This document shows positions 1-17,318 of a DNA stretch of 64,000 bases, piece by piece. Location of the stretch: assembly GCA_964019055.1 (NCBI GenBank), contig OZ025209.1:15797351-15861350 (forward strand), read 5' to 3'. The notes beneath the pieces were generated by a model. It worked only from the letters and a program-made list of their open reading frames with translations, had not been told where the DNA came from and did no database searches. How positions within the stretch are numbered: position 1 is the first letter of the stretch; each line of letters begins with the position of its first letter. The position numbers and the translations under genes were made by a program. This stretch comes from Anthopleura xanthogrammica. Lineage: Eukaryota; Cnidaria; Anthozoa; Actiniaria; Actiniidae.

Positions 1-99
1 TTTGATATAATTTTGTGATATCTATTATTTAATAAAAGTTGTGCATTTTATTTATTTTATACAGGTCTTTAGTTTAAAAAAGAATAAACTGTTGTCTGT

Positions 100-706
100 G
101 TATTTTATTTACTATTAATAGAAATGGGATGGGTAAAGGGTTGGGTCCAGAGACATTCCAACGCTGATAGAAGTAAGTGTTGGTGAGTGGGCAATTGCTT
201 GACTTACTACTCTTAATGAACTGGTTGCACAGTTCGCTTACTTCTGTTGGGGTCTTATGGAATGTCTGTTCCCATAATTCGGACATTCTTTTCTGGTTTA
301 ACTCCAAACTCCATACTAACTTTTGTGCATTCTTTTTAGCTTTATTGTTTAAATTAGATATCTAAGTACTTTTAAGGTCTATTAACACTTATTGTTTTGC
401 ATATTTTGTTTTTTATTTACTATTGATAGAAATTTGTAAGGGTTGGGTCCAGGGACATTCCAACGCTGATAGAAGTAAGTGTTGGTGAGTGGGCAATTGC
501 TTGACTTACTACTCTTAATGAACTGGTTGCACAGTTCGCTTACTTCTGTTGGGGTCTTATGGAATGTCTGTTCCCGTTATTCGGACATATTTTTTTCTGA
601 TTACACCACACTCTGTACTAACTTTTGTGTGTTCTTTTTAGGATTATTGTTGTTTAAATTAGATAACTAAGTACTTTTATGGTCTGTTAACACTTGTTGG
701 TTTGTT
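100..706. repeat. 302-bp tandem duplication (two diverged copies)
   Basis: Two copies of about 300 bp lie head to tail, starting near 100 and near 411 with a period of 302 bp. A core of about 130 bp (near 137-275 and 437-577) is almost identical, and the flanks are more diverged. Each core contains an acceptor-like AG after a T-rich stretch, then a GTAAGT donor match at about 175 and 477, so on the plus strand each copy looks like a small exon module. No recognisable protein is encoded in either strand. It may be part of a noncoding spliced transcript or an old transposon fragment. Confidence 0.75.
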
Positions 707-1319
707 GCGCAAAGCATTTTTGTGGTTGCGCAACAAATCTACTGGTAGTAACTGGCCGCGCATTATTTCACATATACTAACTTCACTTTCTTTTTCATTC
801 CAGGAAGAGCTTTGACGTATACTGGAGTTGCGCGTGTTTTAATCATGTTTTAGAGATGTCTAACATAGTATTGGCTCGCACTGATATGGGATATACTCAC
901 TCAACCGCGAATGAACTGATCAGACGTTATCCACGAATTATCAAATTAGCTTGCCAATAAGCATTTAGAGTGGGCAGTATGCATCAACGTGGTCAATCAA
1001 TTCTTTTCCGCCATCGTTAAGGTTGCATTCAGCTTCGTCACATCCAGAAAAAATACTTGGGTATTTTTCCAGACGTGACGCAGCTGGCCATGAATGCATT
1101 CTTGTGACAATTCTTTTCCTTATGAAAGTACTTTTCAAAACTCTTTATCGGCAATCACTACCGCAAATTACGGCAGTGGCGTAGTTCAACCGAGTCAAAA
1201 CGGAAGTTTACTACCAAGAAAGATGGCGGAAAATGATTATATGACCGTGCCAGTTATTGCATATTGCCCATTGAGCTTTTATTTACTACTATATTTTATA
1301 TTTTTCAGGTTACAAAGTC
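707..1319. other. No gene recognised
   Basis: A short hairpin built on TTTGTTGCGCAA and its complement sits at about 700-740. A polypyrimidine stretch ending in CCAG near 805 could be a splice acceptor. No open frame here resembles a known protein. Confidence 0.5.
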
Positions 1320-1540
1320 ATGTCCCTGGGACTGTAAAGGGTTTAGTATACTTTGGATTTGAATATTTCATGTACTTTAGTTTTGCGCAATTTTTTAATT
1401 TATACTTTTGTCTTTCAGAGTCGAATTTGCAGGGACTGTAAAGGGTTGGAGTATACGACGTCACATTTGAACATTTCATTTATTTCGTGTATCTTACGTT
1501 TGCGCATTTCTAAATTTCTAGATTTGTCTTTCAGTCTTTA
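1320..1540 (+). repeat. Tandem ~105-bp repeat, each copy ending in a splice-acceptor-like tract
   Basis: The segment starting GGGACTGTAAAGGGTT occurs at about 1329 and again at about 1433. Both copies continue with a TTGAA(C/T)ATTTCAT stretch and a (T)TTGCGCA stretch, and end in a T-rich TTTGTCTTTCAG. Because the acceptor-like end is duplicated along with the body, the locus looks like a duplicated intron end plus exon start. A possible donor (ACAG followed by GTAATT) follows near 1616, and a further acceptor-like TTTATTTACAG ends at about 1902. This is consistent with a spliced noncoding RNA but does not prove one. Confidence 0.55.
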
Positions 1541-2077
1541 TAGGAATGAAAATGCAAGCAGCCTGTGTCCAAAAAGTGCGCAGTGAAAGTTGGGAGTTTA
1601 TTTCCTTGAAACAGGTAATTATAGACATTTCATGAGTTAGCTGGCCGTGCCGTGAATTCGATCTTACTCTTCAACATAGTCTTACAGTGAGAAAAAGACA
1701 CTTGACATTTAAAGTCAAATATTTCAAATTCTTGTCGCACAAAGCTAATTCGCTTTCACAAGATAGCACTTTGTCCTAAGAGGGATTTGCTACTGATTTT
1801 ATTTTGATTTCAATACTCGATTCTATGATAAAGATTTATTGCATGGTGTACCCTAGTGATTGTTTTTAATGAATTAACATCTTCCTTTTTCTTTATTTAC
1901 AGTACCACCCTGATTGACAGTCTGAGAGAAAGTCCATGCAGCCTGTGGAAGCTTCAGAGATAATTTTTACTGACATAGAAAGTCCAGCCTGGTGGAATTC
2001 GAAGCTAATTTTGCAAGACTCACTTTGAATATATCTCAGACTGAATTAGCTAAGTAAAGTAGTAGTTACTAGATTGA

Positions 2078-2200
2078 TTCCATTAAACCCATGAAATAGA
2101 TATGTCTGATGAGTAACTTTATGAGGATACTCTATTATTTTCTACGACTGTTGTACATGTTAAGACTGAGATCTTGTTTCATGGGTTAAATGGAATCTGT
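2078..2200. repeat. Hairpin element 1, with C/D-box-like interior
   Basis: A left arm beginning GATTCCATTAAACCCATGAA pairs with a right arm ending TTTCATGGGTTAAATGGAAT. Inside the stem, TGATGA (about 2107-2112) and CTGA (2166-2169) are spaced like the C and D boxes of a small nucleolar RNA, about 60 nt apart. A second hairpin with the same arms but a different interior lies at 2505-2650, which argues for a mobile inverted-repeat family. Either reading is possible, and no target site was tested. Confidence 0.5.
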
Positions 2201-2230
2201 AATGAATAGCTGTAAAATTAAGTCAGTAAA

Positions 2231-2380
2231 GCTACGACACACGGTGCAACATTGCGCACAATGTTGCAGGCAATCGGTATATGTTGGGGAGCCATGTCAT
2301 GACGCAATTTGTTGCAAGCAATGTTGCTGAAGTAGAAGATGCGCAATTGTGCGCGCAATGTTGCACTGTGTGTCGCGCCT
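2231..2380. mobile_element. Inverted-repeat element with CGACACACxGTGCAACATTG ends
   Basis: The left end (ACGACACACGGTGCAACATT) and the reverse complement of the right end (GCGACACACAGTGCAACATT) match closely. The interior is itself rich in short GCAACATTG/CAATGTTGC palindromes. It is about 150 bp with no coding capacity, so it is best called a MITE-like non-autonomous DNA element. Confidence 0.7.
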
Positions 2381-2504
2381 TGAGTAGTACTGTATTGCAA
2401 TGGCAGAACATATAACCAATTGCAAGCCATGCAGTCCTATATTACTCTAATCCGAAGTAGTTTGAATTATATATGAATGCAACCACTAGTATACTAGTAT
2501 TTGA

Positions 2505-2650
2505 GTTGATTCTATTTAATCCTTGAAAGATGGTAGTCCAAGAAAATAAATGCCGGACCATGCATTTTTTCCTATTTGTCTAAAATCAATTAGACATTGA
2601 GCAATTAGCTGCTCTTGATTTGTTTTCTGGGTTAGATGGAATCACTCTAC
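2505..2650. repeat. Hairpin element 2, same arms as the hairpin at 2078
   Basis: The left arm (TTGATTCTATTTAATCCTTG) and right arm (TCTGGGTTAGATGGAATCAC) are diverged versions of the arms at 2078-2200. The interior differs and holds a smaller perfect hairpin, TGTCTAA/TTAGACA, near 2577-2596. No coding content was seen. Confidence 0.55.
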
Positions 2651-3684
2651 ACGAAGTCATAGCTTATTTAGAATACAAATGAATGCAAGTTCATCAACTT
2701 CTCGCGAATTCATTTTACAACTGAACTTTCACTTTGCAAATTTCTTTCATTTTGAAACGGTCATTTTTAGACTTCCTGTTTTAGCTTTTATTTTTACGTT
2801 TACTTTTTTAATTGTAACTGCAATTCCATTTGTCCTACTCCTTGTTGCATTGACATTTTAGATATTTTGATTTGAGGTTTTTGAATTATTTTTCGATTCA
2901 AACGCTTGATGTATAATTTTGTTTTAGGAAGTAATTTTTCATTTACTAGGTTCTTGGGTTTTACTTCTGTTCTCTTTTTTCTTTTTTTTTTTCTTTTTTG
3001 AAATTTCAACAGAGGTAAAAAAAAAAGTATCAAAGCCAATATATGAAAAATAAGACGGCTAAGAACAAAATTTATACCAAAAGGTTGAATCGAAAAAATA
3101 TAAGAACTTTAGAATCAAAGATATATAAATGTTGAATGTACAAGGACAACTTCAAAAGGAATTGCAGCAATAAAAAAAGAAATAACAAAAATAAAAGGCC
3201 AAAAACGAATTCTGGAAATGATGCAAACAAATGAAAGATAAAAGTAAAGTAAAATACTCGGGTGTGAAAGAATACAGTGATAGCTTGATGAACTTCATCA
3301 GTTAATTTACGTTAAGTCCAGTCTTAAATTAATTAACAGGAGCTCCTGGTTTACAATTATATATTAGAAATAAATATAGTTTAAAGTATTGTTTAAATGT
3401 ACCAATGATATATTTTAGACTAATAAAATTTTTAAGGAGATGATCATGAAAATCAACTGATTGATTTAAAGTAAGGGGAGATTATAGAGATTAAGTAACG
3501 TTTTTCTGGGTCCCACTGCACTCGAACACAACTAAAATAAAGAGAAAAATGTTCTCGATGGTTGAACTTCCACCAGAAACACTTAGATTTTTTTGGGCAA
3601 AAATCCCGGTCACCAGAAAAAAGTGAGAAAATGTTTTTATAGAAGTGCAATTTTTTGTTTTGGATTCGAAATAGTTTTTCCATA
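2651..3684. other. No gene recognised
   Basis: This is A/T-rich spacer with homopolymer stretches near 2985-3030. Only short incidental open frames are present, and none resembles a known domain. Confidence 0.5.
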
Positions 3685-3920
3685 CGAGTGACGTCTCACT
3701 TACAAAAAACCTACAAAGCTGAGACCACTGAGGATCATGGGAATATAAGTAAAGCTTTTGATACAAAGTGCAGCTTGAGGATGATCAAAGGAGGTAGAAG
3801 TGAAACAGGTAAAAGATCTCGAGTCATCGGCAACAATCAGTTATAGCGGTTGAAACATAAAATGTATCCACCCATGATCCTTGCCGGTTTCAGCTTCGCA
3901 GCTTTTATGGTGACTAACTT
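3685..3920. repeat. Inverted-repeat element candidate
   Basis: A segment at about 3710-3742 (AAGCTGAGACCACTGAGGAT...) is matched in reverse complement at about 3872-3902. Its ends (AGTGACGTCTC / GGTGACTAAC) are only loosely paired. It has no coding content and is best read as an old MITE-like element. Confidence 0.4.
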
Positions 3921-3929
3921 TATTGAAAC

Positions 3930-4233
3930 GAGTATATCTGGGTAACATGAGTATATCTAAAATGAGTATATGAGTATATCTGGGTAACATGAGTACATCT
4001 AAAGTGAGTATATGAGTATATCTGGGTAACATGAGTATATCTAAAATGAGTATATGAGTATATCTGGGTAACATGAGTATATTGAAAATGAGTATATCTG
4101 GGTAACATGAGTATATCTAAAATGAGTATATGAGTATATCTGGGTAACATGAGTATATCTAAAATGAGTATATGAGTATATCTGGGTAACATGAGTATAT
4201 CTAAAATGAGTATATGAGTATATCTGGGTAACC
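3930..4233. repeat. 42-bp minisatellite, about 7 copies
   Basis: The unit is GAGTATATCTGGGTAACATG followed by AGTATATCTAAAATGAGTATAT, 42 bp in all. One copy is shortened to 34 bp near 4064-4097, and a few copies carry single substitutions. Because 42 is a multiple of three, several frames stay open on the minus strand and give a periodic Tyr/Thr/His/Ile/Leu-rich translation. I regard that as an artefact of the repeat. Confidence 0.9.
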
Positions 4234-4907
4234 TTAAACTTGAAAAGGGAAACTGTTCCACTCTTGTTTATTTGGCTTACGTGCGAATAACGGTTACCCC
4301 TTTTGTACACCCCCACAGCTCCGGTTATGAAAAACGAGAATGATTAGGGAATATTCTACATTCAATGGTTTTCAGTTACTCATGTGCAAGCAGGAAACTA
4401 AACTGTCTTGAATGTTAGATAATATTTCCTGGGATTAATTTTCGCCCACAAACCACACCCCGGCCCTCAAATCGTAAGTGAAGCAGAGCAAGCTTTGACA
4501 GCAGTCCAGGCGACTGGGTGTGGTCCCAAGACGAGTTTTGATGCAAATTCTATAATGCGCAAAAAGAAAAAAATATTTTAACGCAAGTGCAAATTAAGTG
4601 GTTTTGTGCCCCTGATTTTGTTATTGAGCGCTCTGCAAACATACGAAAGAAAAAAGCAATTTCTTTCCTTTTTATTGGCTTAAAAGGACAAAAACATTAA
4701 AGACTTAGTATGTGACTCGTATATAGATTTTCCCGCAATGTGCGCAAAAACAGCAGCAGTTTGACAGAGGTAAAACTAGCATTTTTACTTATCTGTGGGG
4801 AGAAATCCCCACACTAAGTGATAGAGCTTGGGCGGACTTCTGGTACATCTATTCAACTTTTGCATAGTATTTCTCACCATGTCCCATGCACTTCGCATTT
4901 TACCAAC
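4234..4907. other. Spacer downstream of the GPCR, no gene recognised
   Basis: The stretch lies between the minisatellite and the stop codon of the minus-strand GPCR. It probably contains the 3' untranslated region of that gene. No further coding signal was found. Confidence 0.4.
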
Positions 4908-6065
4908 TCATGATCCTCTCACATCGACGTCCCCTTCGCGAGTGGCATTTCTGTCGTTGATTTGATCATTGTTCCCAACAATTCGATTTGTGGGACAGCA
5001 GTAGAAACGAAAAGCCCGAAATATGCGAATAAATTCCTCGCGAAATTTCAAACCAAATGTGAAACACACAACTGGGTTGGTTATCGAGGTAAGAATTTGA
5101 ATTTTGTGGGAGACTCGAGCAAACTCGTAAATCCAACAAGGGTACACAACTGTTTTTGCGTTCAAGTTGTATAACGGACGCAGAAGTGATGTAAAAATGA
5201 CAGGCAGCCAACAAACTCCAAAAGTACAGACAATCACGAAGGTCATTTTGACTATTTTCTTTTGTCGAAGAGACTCCTGGCGTCGGAGTTGGTCTGAGAT
5301 CGAATTCCCGAGAACCTGGACTTGTTTTCTGAGTTTATGGAAAATGGCGGAATAGGCAGATGATATGAATATTATAGGAATGATGATGTTGGTGCATATG
5401 AGAGTTCTAATATACGCATCGGCTGCAGACTTGCTCTGCCATTCAGGAACACAATACAACTTTCCATCCTCTCTGTAAACTGTAGTAAATACCTTGAGGA
5501 AAACTGCATCGACGCTGATAGAGGCGAGCCATGCACATACGATCAGGATGATGACAACTTTGTTGGACAACAAGTGACGCTTGTGTGGTAACAGCACAGC
5601 ACAGAATCGATCAAATGTGATAAGAAGAAGACTAAATGTGGAACAGTCGATGGAAACATCGTGAATAAAAGGCACCAGTTTACAAAGAACAAGTCTTGCA
5701 TCTCCAGATATCAGCCATGCATATCGTGCAGTGAACAACTCAGATATTCTCTTTGGAAGAAGAAAAAACGGTATCCCAAGATCACAGACAGCCATGTTGG
5801 CAATAAAGATGTTTGTAGAGGTTCTCATGGATCTGTTGGAATACACGATATAGATAATCAAAATATTTCCAAGGATTGCCACGACCATTACCACGATGTA
5901 GTAGGCCAAGACAATGAATGTCAAAGCTCCGTATCTTTCTAAAGGGTTTGTGCAAAAATTGCTTGAAAGAAGCACGCTGTTGTTGGTTTTTAAAGCTAGA
6001 TTCCCAGCACTATTGCTTTGGTTGCCTTGGAAATGCATCAAAAAATACGAAAATGAGAGATTCAT
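4908..6065 (-). CDS. Class A (rhodopsin-like) GPCR, intronless, orphan
   Basis: A single 385-residue frame predicts a seven-helix plasma-membrane receptor coupling an unknown ligand to G proteins. Visible class A landmarks are GN in helix 1 (66-67), Asp95 in helix 2, Cys128 and Cys205 for the extracellular disulfide, DRF in place of DRY at 152-154, Trp179 in helix 4, Pro230 in helix 5, CWLP at 285-288 and NP (330-331) followed by VVCF, so Phe replaces the usual Tyr of NPxxY. The N-terminal 45 residues carry Asn-x-Ser sites at 15 and 29, consistent with glycosylation. The overall look resembles neuropeptide-type receptors, but no ligand can be assigned. Single-exon GPCRs are common in cnidarians. 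The first Met of the frame was used as start; upstream sequence is A/T-rich with no splice evidence. Confidence 0.88.
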   Translation of the reverse strand: MNLSFSYFLMHFQGNQSNSAGNLALKTNNSVLLSSNFCTNPLERYGALTFIVLAYYIVVMVVAILGNILIIYIVYSNRSMRTSTNIFIANMAVCDLGIPFFLLPKRISELFTARYAWLISGDARLVLCKLVPFIHDVSIDCSTFSLLLITFDRFCAVLLPHKRHLLSNKVVIILIVCAWLASISVDAVFLKVFTTVYREDGKLYCVPEWQSKSAADAYIRTLICTNIIIPIIFISSAYSAIFHKLRKQVQVLGNSISDQLRRQESLRQKKIVKMTFVIVCTFGVCWLPVIFTSLLRPLYNLNAKTVVYPCWIYEFARVSHKIQILTSITNPVVCFTFGLKFREEFIRIFRAFRFYCCPTNRIVGNNDQINDRNATREGDVDVRGS

Positions 6066-7893
6066 TGTAAGTGATTCACTTTTTGAAAAATATCTTGTGA
6101 TTTAAGGATGGACTGTTTGAACAGCAGCGACTAGACTAGGACACCAAACACCTGCTAAAAATACGACAAATGGTCCACCAGGCCTTGAAGAGAAAAGATA
6201 AAAACAGGAAAAAAGAAAGACAGACTGAGCAAACACCTCATCAAATAAGAAGACACAATGATAATTTTGGCTTGATTTGTTGACACTTCTTTTATTACTC
6301 TGGGCAAATATTCCTGCCCCAAAACAATTGATATGGACACTCGAGAACTAAAACGCGACCACTTCCAAGACACAAATTTCAACATTCCTAAGTAGTTGTT
6401 ACTAGGTTATTGAATTAAATTGAATAATTCTTGGGTTCGTTTGTCTTTTTAGTGTGTGTACACTTATGACGTACCTTTCTATATACGCATGTTGCATGTT
6501 GCATGTTGCACACCGAGCCCAAAATGCAATATGGGTGATGTGAATTCGAGCAACGATAGGTCACAACCATATGAAACCAGTATTCACAAGTGATAAAAGT
6601 ATTGGCCTTTGTGAGTTTCACGGTCACGTGATGAATGACATTTGCCATAAATCACAAAAACTCTTTTCATTGTTTTTTTGATTGTTTTCTTTTTGTTTTG
6701 ATTTTTATTGTTAACGACGAAATAAAAGTTCACTGATGCAGCTGTCCCTACTTATTTATGAACACTTTTTTATAACATACAATGCGCATGAGCAAACTAT
6801 CTGTGTTTGTGTGCAACGCAACGTGCGTGTGTGTGTGTACCCAGAGCGCCTCAGTTACCTTACCTTACCTTACCTTACCTTATACAACATACTGCTCATT
6901 AGCTTTGTCTTTGTTTATTACAGCTTCAAAATTGTAAGCCTGGATATTTCTATATATTTATTTACATAATTATATAATACTATGGGCTACATTCTACAGG
7001 CATACAATCTCCTTCCCAGAGCCCTTATTTCTCATGCGTATTCTCCGTCAAGCATGCGCAGTAAGATATGCGGGTTCTGGGAACGAGGTTGAATGGCATA
7101 TACCTGATCTTGAGGGGTAAAGAATATACTCAAGAATATTGGTACTTTTTTCCTTAAAATATTGAAATATATAAATTAGCTATTCAAAAGTATAAACTTC
7201 AGAAAACCCATTCCCTTATCTGTTCGCCATGGGTCATGAAATGAGGGGGCTGGTGCAAACCATGATATGAAGGGAGCGAATGAGTAAATTTGTGCACAAA
7301 AAAAAAACTGTGGACAGAATTGTGTAAGGAGAGGAAATCAGTAAAACTAGCACATGGACTATACCTTGATTCACACCAGCCCTGCCTACCCTGCCTACCC
7401 TATCCTCCCTCCCCTATCCTCCCTCCGCATTTTAGAACACACGACTCATTCACTTGAAAATTGATTGTGTCTTGACTAGATGATATATTCATATTGAAAT
7501 AGTTGAACCAACTGACTTGTAATCTAGTAGCTTTGAATTGCATGATTTTAAAGGAAGAGAGACTGACATTTAAACAGAATGGCAGCTACCTCGCATATTA
7601 CATAATAATTTCTTTCATTCTTTTTTCTTATCTTTCTTTCTTTTGTTCGAAGAACAAAATTAAAAACGAGATTGACTACATTTTTTTTGATATTTAGGTA
7701 GTGACACCTGAACATAAAAAAATGCAAACAAAAAATATGAGTGTGAGAAAGCAAACAATGTCATGACAGTCGAAAAAGAACAAAAGCTGAAGGACCAGGA
7801 TTATTTATTTGTTCAAACTTCAGTCTCTCTCGAATTGAAATTCAGGCAAAATGCAGAAAATTGAATCTTATTTGGGTAGAAAGAATTCCATCA
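6066..7893. other. Intergenic spacer between GPCR and APPBP2
   Basis: No gene was recognised. It holds a short CCTTA pentanucleotide run at about 6856-6881 and a CCCTAYCCTNCC-rich stretch near 7380-7425. An AATAAA on the minus strand near 7803-7808 is a plausible polyadenylation signal for APPBP2. Confidence 0.5.
6856..6881. repeat. (CCTTA)n microsatellite
   Basis: About five direct copies of TACCT/CCTTA lie in the GPCR-APPBP2 spacer. Confidence 0.8.
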
Positions 7894-15126
<7,233 letters not shown>

Positions 15127-15244
15127 GTTTACATACAAACTACCAGCAATCCCTTGCGAACCTTCGAACGGAAGTCGTATGTTATCTATACTTCCGGCGG
15201 TTGTTGGATTACTTCCGGTCAGACAGTTTTGTTAGGGAAAATAT

Positions 15245-15570
15245 AAGCTCTTCTCCTCTCCTCCCCTCCCTTCCCTTTTCTTATCTTCTCTTCTTTTCTC
15301 TCGAACCATCTTCCTTCTCTTTCACTTTTTTCTCTTCCTTTCTTTTTCTTAACTTCTTTTCCCAGTATTCCTTCTTTTTTCTTTTAGTTTTTCAGCGCAT
15401 TCTTCCGTTATTTTCTCTTCTCTTCTCTTCTCTTCTCTTCTCTTCAACTATTTCCTTTCCTTTCCTTTCCTTTCTTATCTATTTCTTGATTTCTTGTCTA
15501 AATTACATTTGTAAAGCTGTTTTTCCTTTTTTTTGTTTATTTTTTTCTTACCTTGTTGTAAGTTTGCTTT
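15245..15570. repeat. Pyrimidine-rich low-complexity tract
   Basis: C/T-rich DNA with TTCTC and TTTCC short runs. The long open frame over it (Ser/Phe/Leu-rich) is a composition artefact. Confidence 0.8.
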
Positions 15571-16073
15571 GTCTTTCACGATTCTTAACCTCATAATTCC
15601 CAATTTGTCAACAAAATTGGAGGAAAAACTTCGAACTTACCTGATTGGCAATTGTTAAGAAGGTCGTAAATTATGTGTCAAAATCACGATTACAAATTTA
15701 AATTTTCGCTTTACCGCAGCAGCAACACCATACTAATGACATGTTTTGTCTCGATAATTGGTACGTTTGACTGCTAAACCTTTTAGAGGATGTTCTTATT
15801 GATTATCTTTGTTGACTCCAATTCTTCCTAGCGTTGAGGCTTTCCTTCATTCTAATTGTCAAAAATTTAAATTTTTTAAAGATTTTACGTTGTATCCTGA
15901 AAGTCCGCTAATAACCATTATGTATAATAATAACCATTATGAGGGTAAGATGGATAAAAAATTGGTTGTGTTTAAAAAGGTTTTTGAGTCCCCACAAAGC
16001 AGGGAATGTCCCCCTTCGTGTCTGTCGTAAACAAGAACCTATAGTACATTTGACAAGGCTGAAAAAAATCTAG

Positions 16074-16325
16074 TACCCCATTCACACCAAAACCTGTTTA
16101 GTTAAACTGAGTTTTTATTAAACAAAATGTTTAGAGACTAGAAAGCTTCAATATAATTATTTTATCTCTAATCTGTTCAGTACAATATGAAGGATAGTTT
16201 ATATGTAATATTTCATCAAAGAGTGAACAATGTTTGTAAATAATTTTCTAAACATGTTTAGTTAAACTACTTTAAAACATGTTTAAGCTATAGCAGAAGC
16301 TGAAGCTATAGTGTGAACGGGGTAT
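16074..16325. mobile_element. MITE with TACCCCATTCACACC ends
   Basis: Left end TACCCCATTCACACC is complementary to the right end GTGTGAACGGGGTA with one mismatch. Internally, TGTTTAGTTAAACT-type palindromes recur. It is about 250 bp with no coding capacity. Confidence 0.75.
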
Positions 16326-17318
16326 AGGTTTACATTGAGAAAACTTTAGTGAAACAAAACAACTACTCTCTCCTCCACCGCGATAATTTTCCCTTGCGAT
16401 TTACCCAATCTTACCCTTCCCCTCAAAAAGCAATGGCTGTATGCGCAGTTCCCTGTATGGAAGTACAAAGATGCCAATTTTTTTCAGCTGTTTATATTCT
16501 GTTTTTAGCGGCAAAGATGACAAACTTATCAAGTCAGATAGCTGATATTCTGGATAACAAACCCGATACCCAAAACCCACAATTCTATTTTTTGTCTTTG
16601 ACTTCAGTTCTAAGGCCCACACTCAATCAATATTGACCCTAGTAAGATGAAGAAACAACTTTTAGTTTTACACATGAAAAGACAATGGAAAATAGCGAGT
16701 TAGTTGTTTCAAGTGCGTAATCTTGTCAAAGAATATGACAGACAAGTGTTTGTAGAAGACGCGCGCACTAAACCTCAAATTGCAGATTGTCAAACATTAT
16801 GAAGTTCAAATCAGCATATATGAGAGATATGTCAAAAAAGTCAAATATATATTATATTCTGATAATGACTAGTAGTTACTCAGGTTGGGACTGCGTTGGT
16901 GTGTTGAATAAAACAAGTGAATTAAAGGAAACATATAAAAACCTTGGAAAAAAACTGTATTGACGTTTCGGACGTGCCTTCGTCGAAGTGTATTATATAT
17001 TGCTCAAGTTTGACGGGGAATTCCCAAAAAAATTCTAACTCGTTGGAAAACATAAAGTCGTACAAGTATGACAAGGTTGCCCAATAGTATAAAGCTCTCC
17101 TCCTCTGTAGTTAGATCCTTAGTGACAATTATCCACTTGAATTGGCTTACTGAACTTCAAATTGGTTTTAAATATACATTTAAAACGGAGCACTGGAGAG
17201 TCAAGTGGTGAAGCGCACGCGCTGCAATATAATCTTCCAATAGCAGATAAACTTTAGCTGAAGGAACTACATAGTGTATACATTTGTCAAACGAATAAAA
17301 TCTGTATTTGTCTGTGTA

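Larger units (their letters stand above)
15127..17318. other. Spacer between the APPBP2 start and the second GPCR
   Basis: The first 100 bp upstream of the APPBP2 ATG presumably hold its promoter, with no TATA box visible. A pyrimidine-rich tract covers about 15245-15570, including a TTCTC run at 15415-15445. An inverted-repeat element is at 16074-16325. No gene was recognised. Confidence 0.5.

Noticed and set aside
15201..15596. 131-residue Ser/Phe/Leu-rich frame
   Set aside because: It lies over a pyrimidine-rich low-complexity tract; there is no domain or signal beyond composition.
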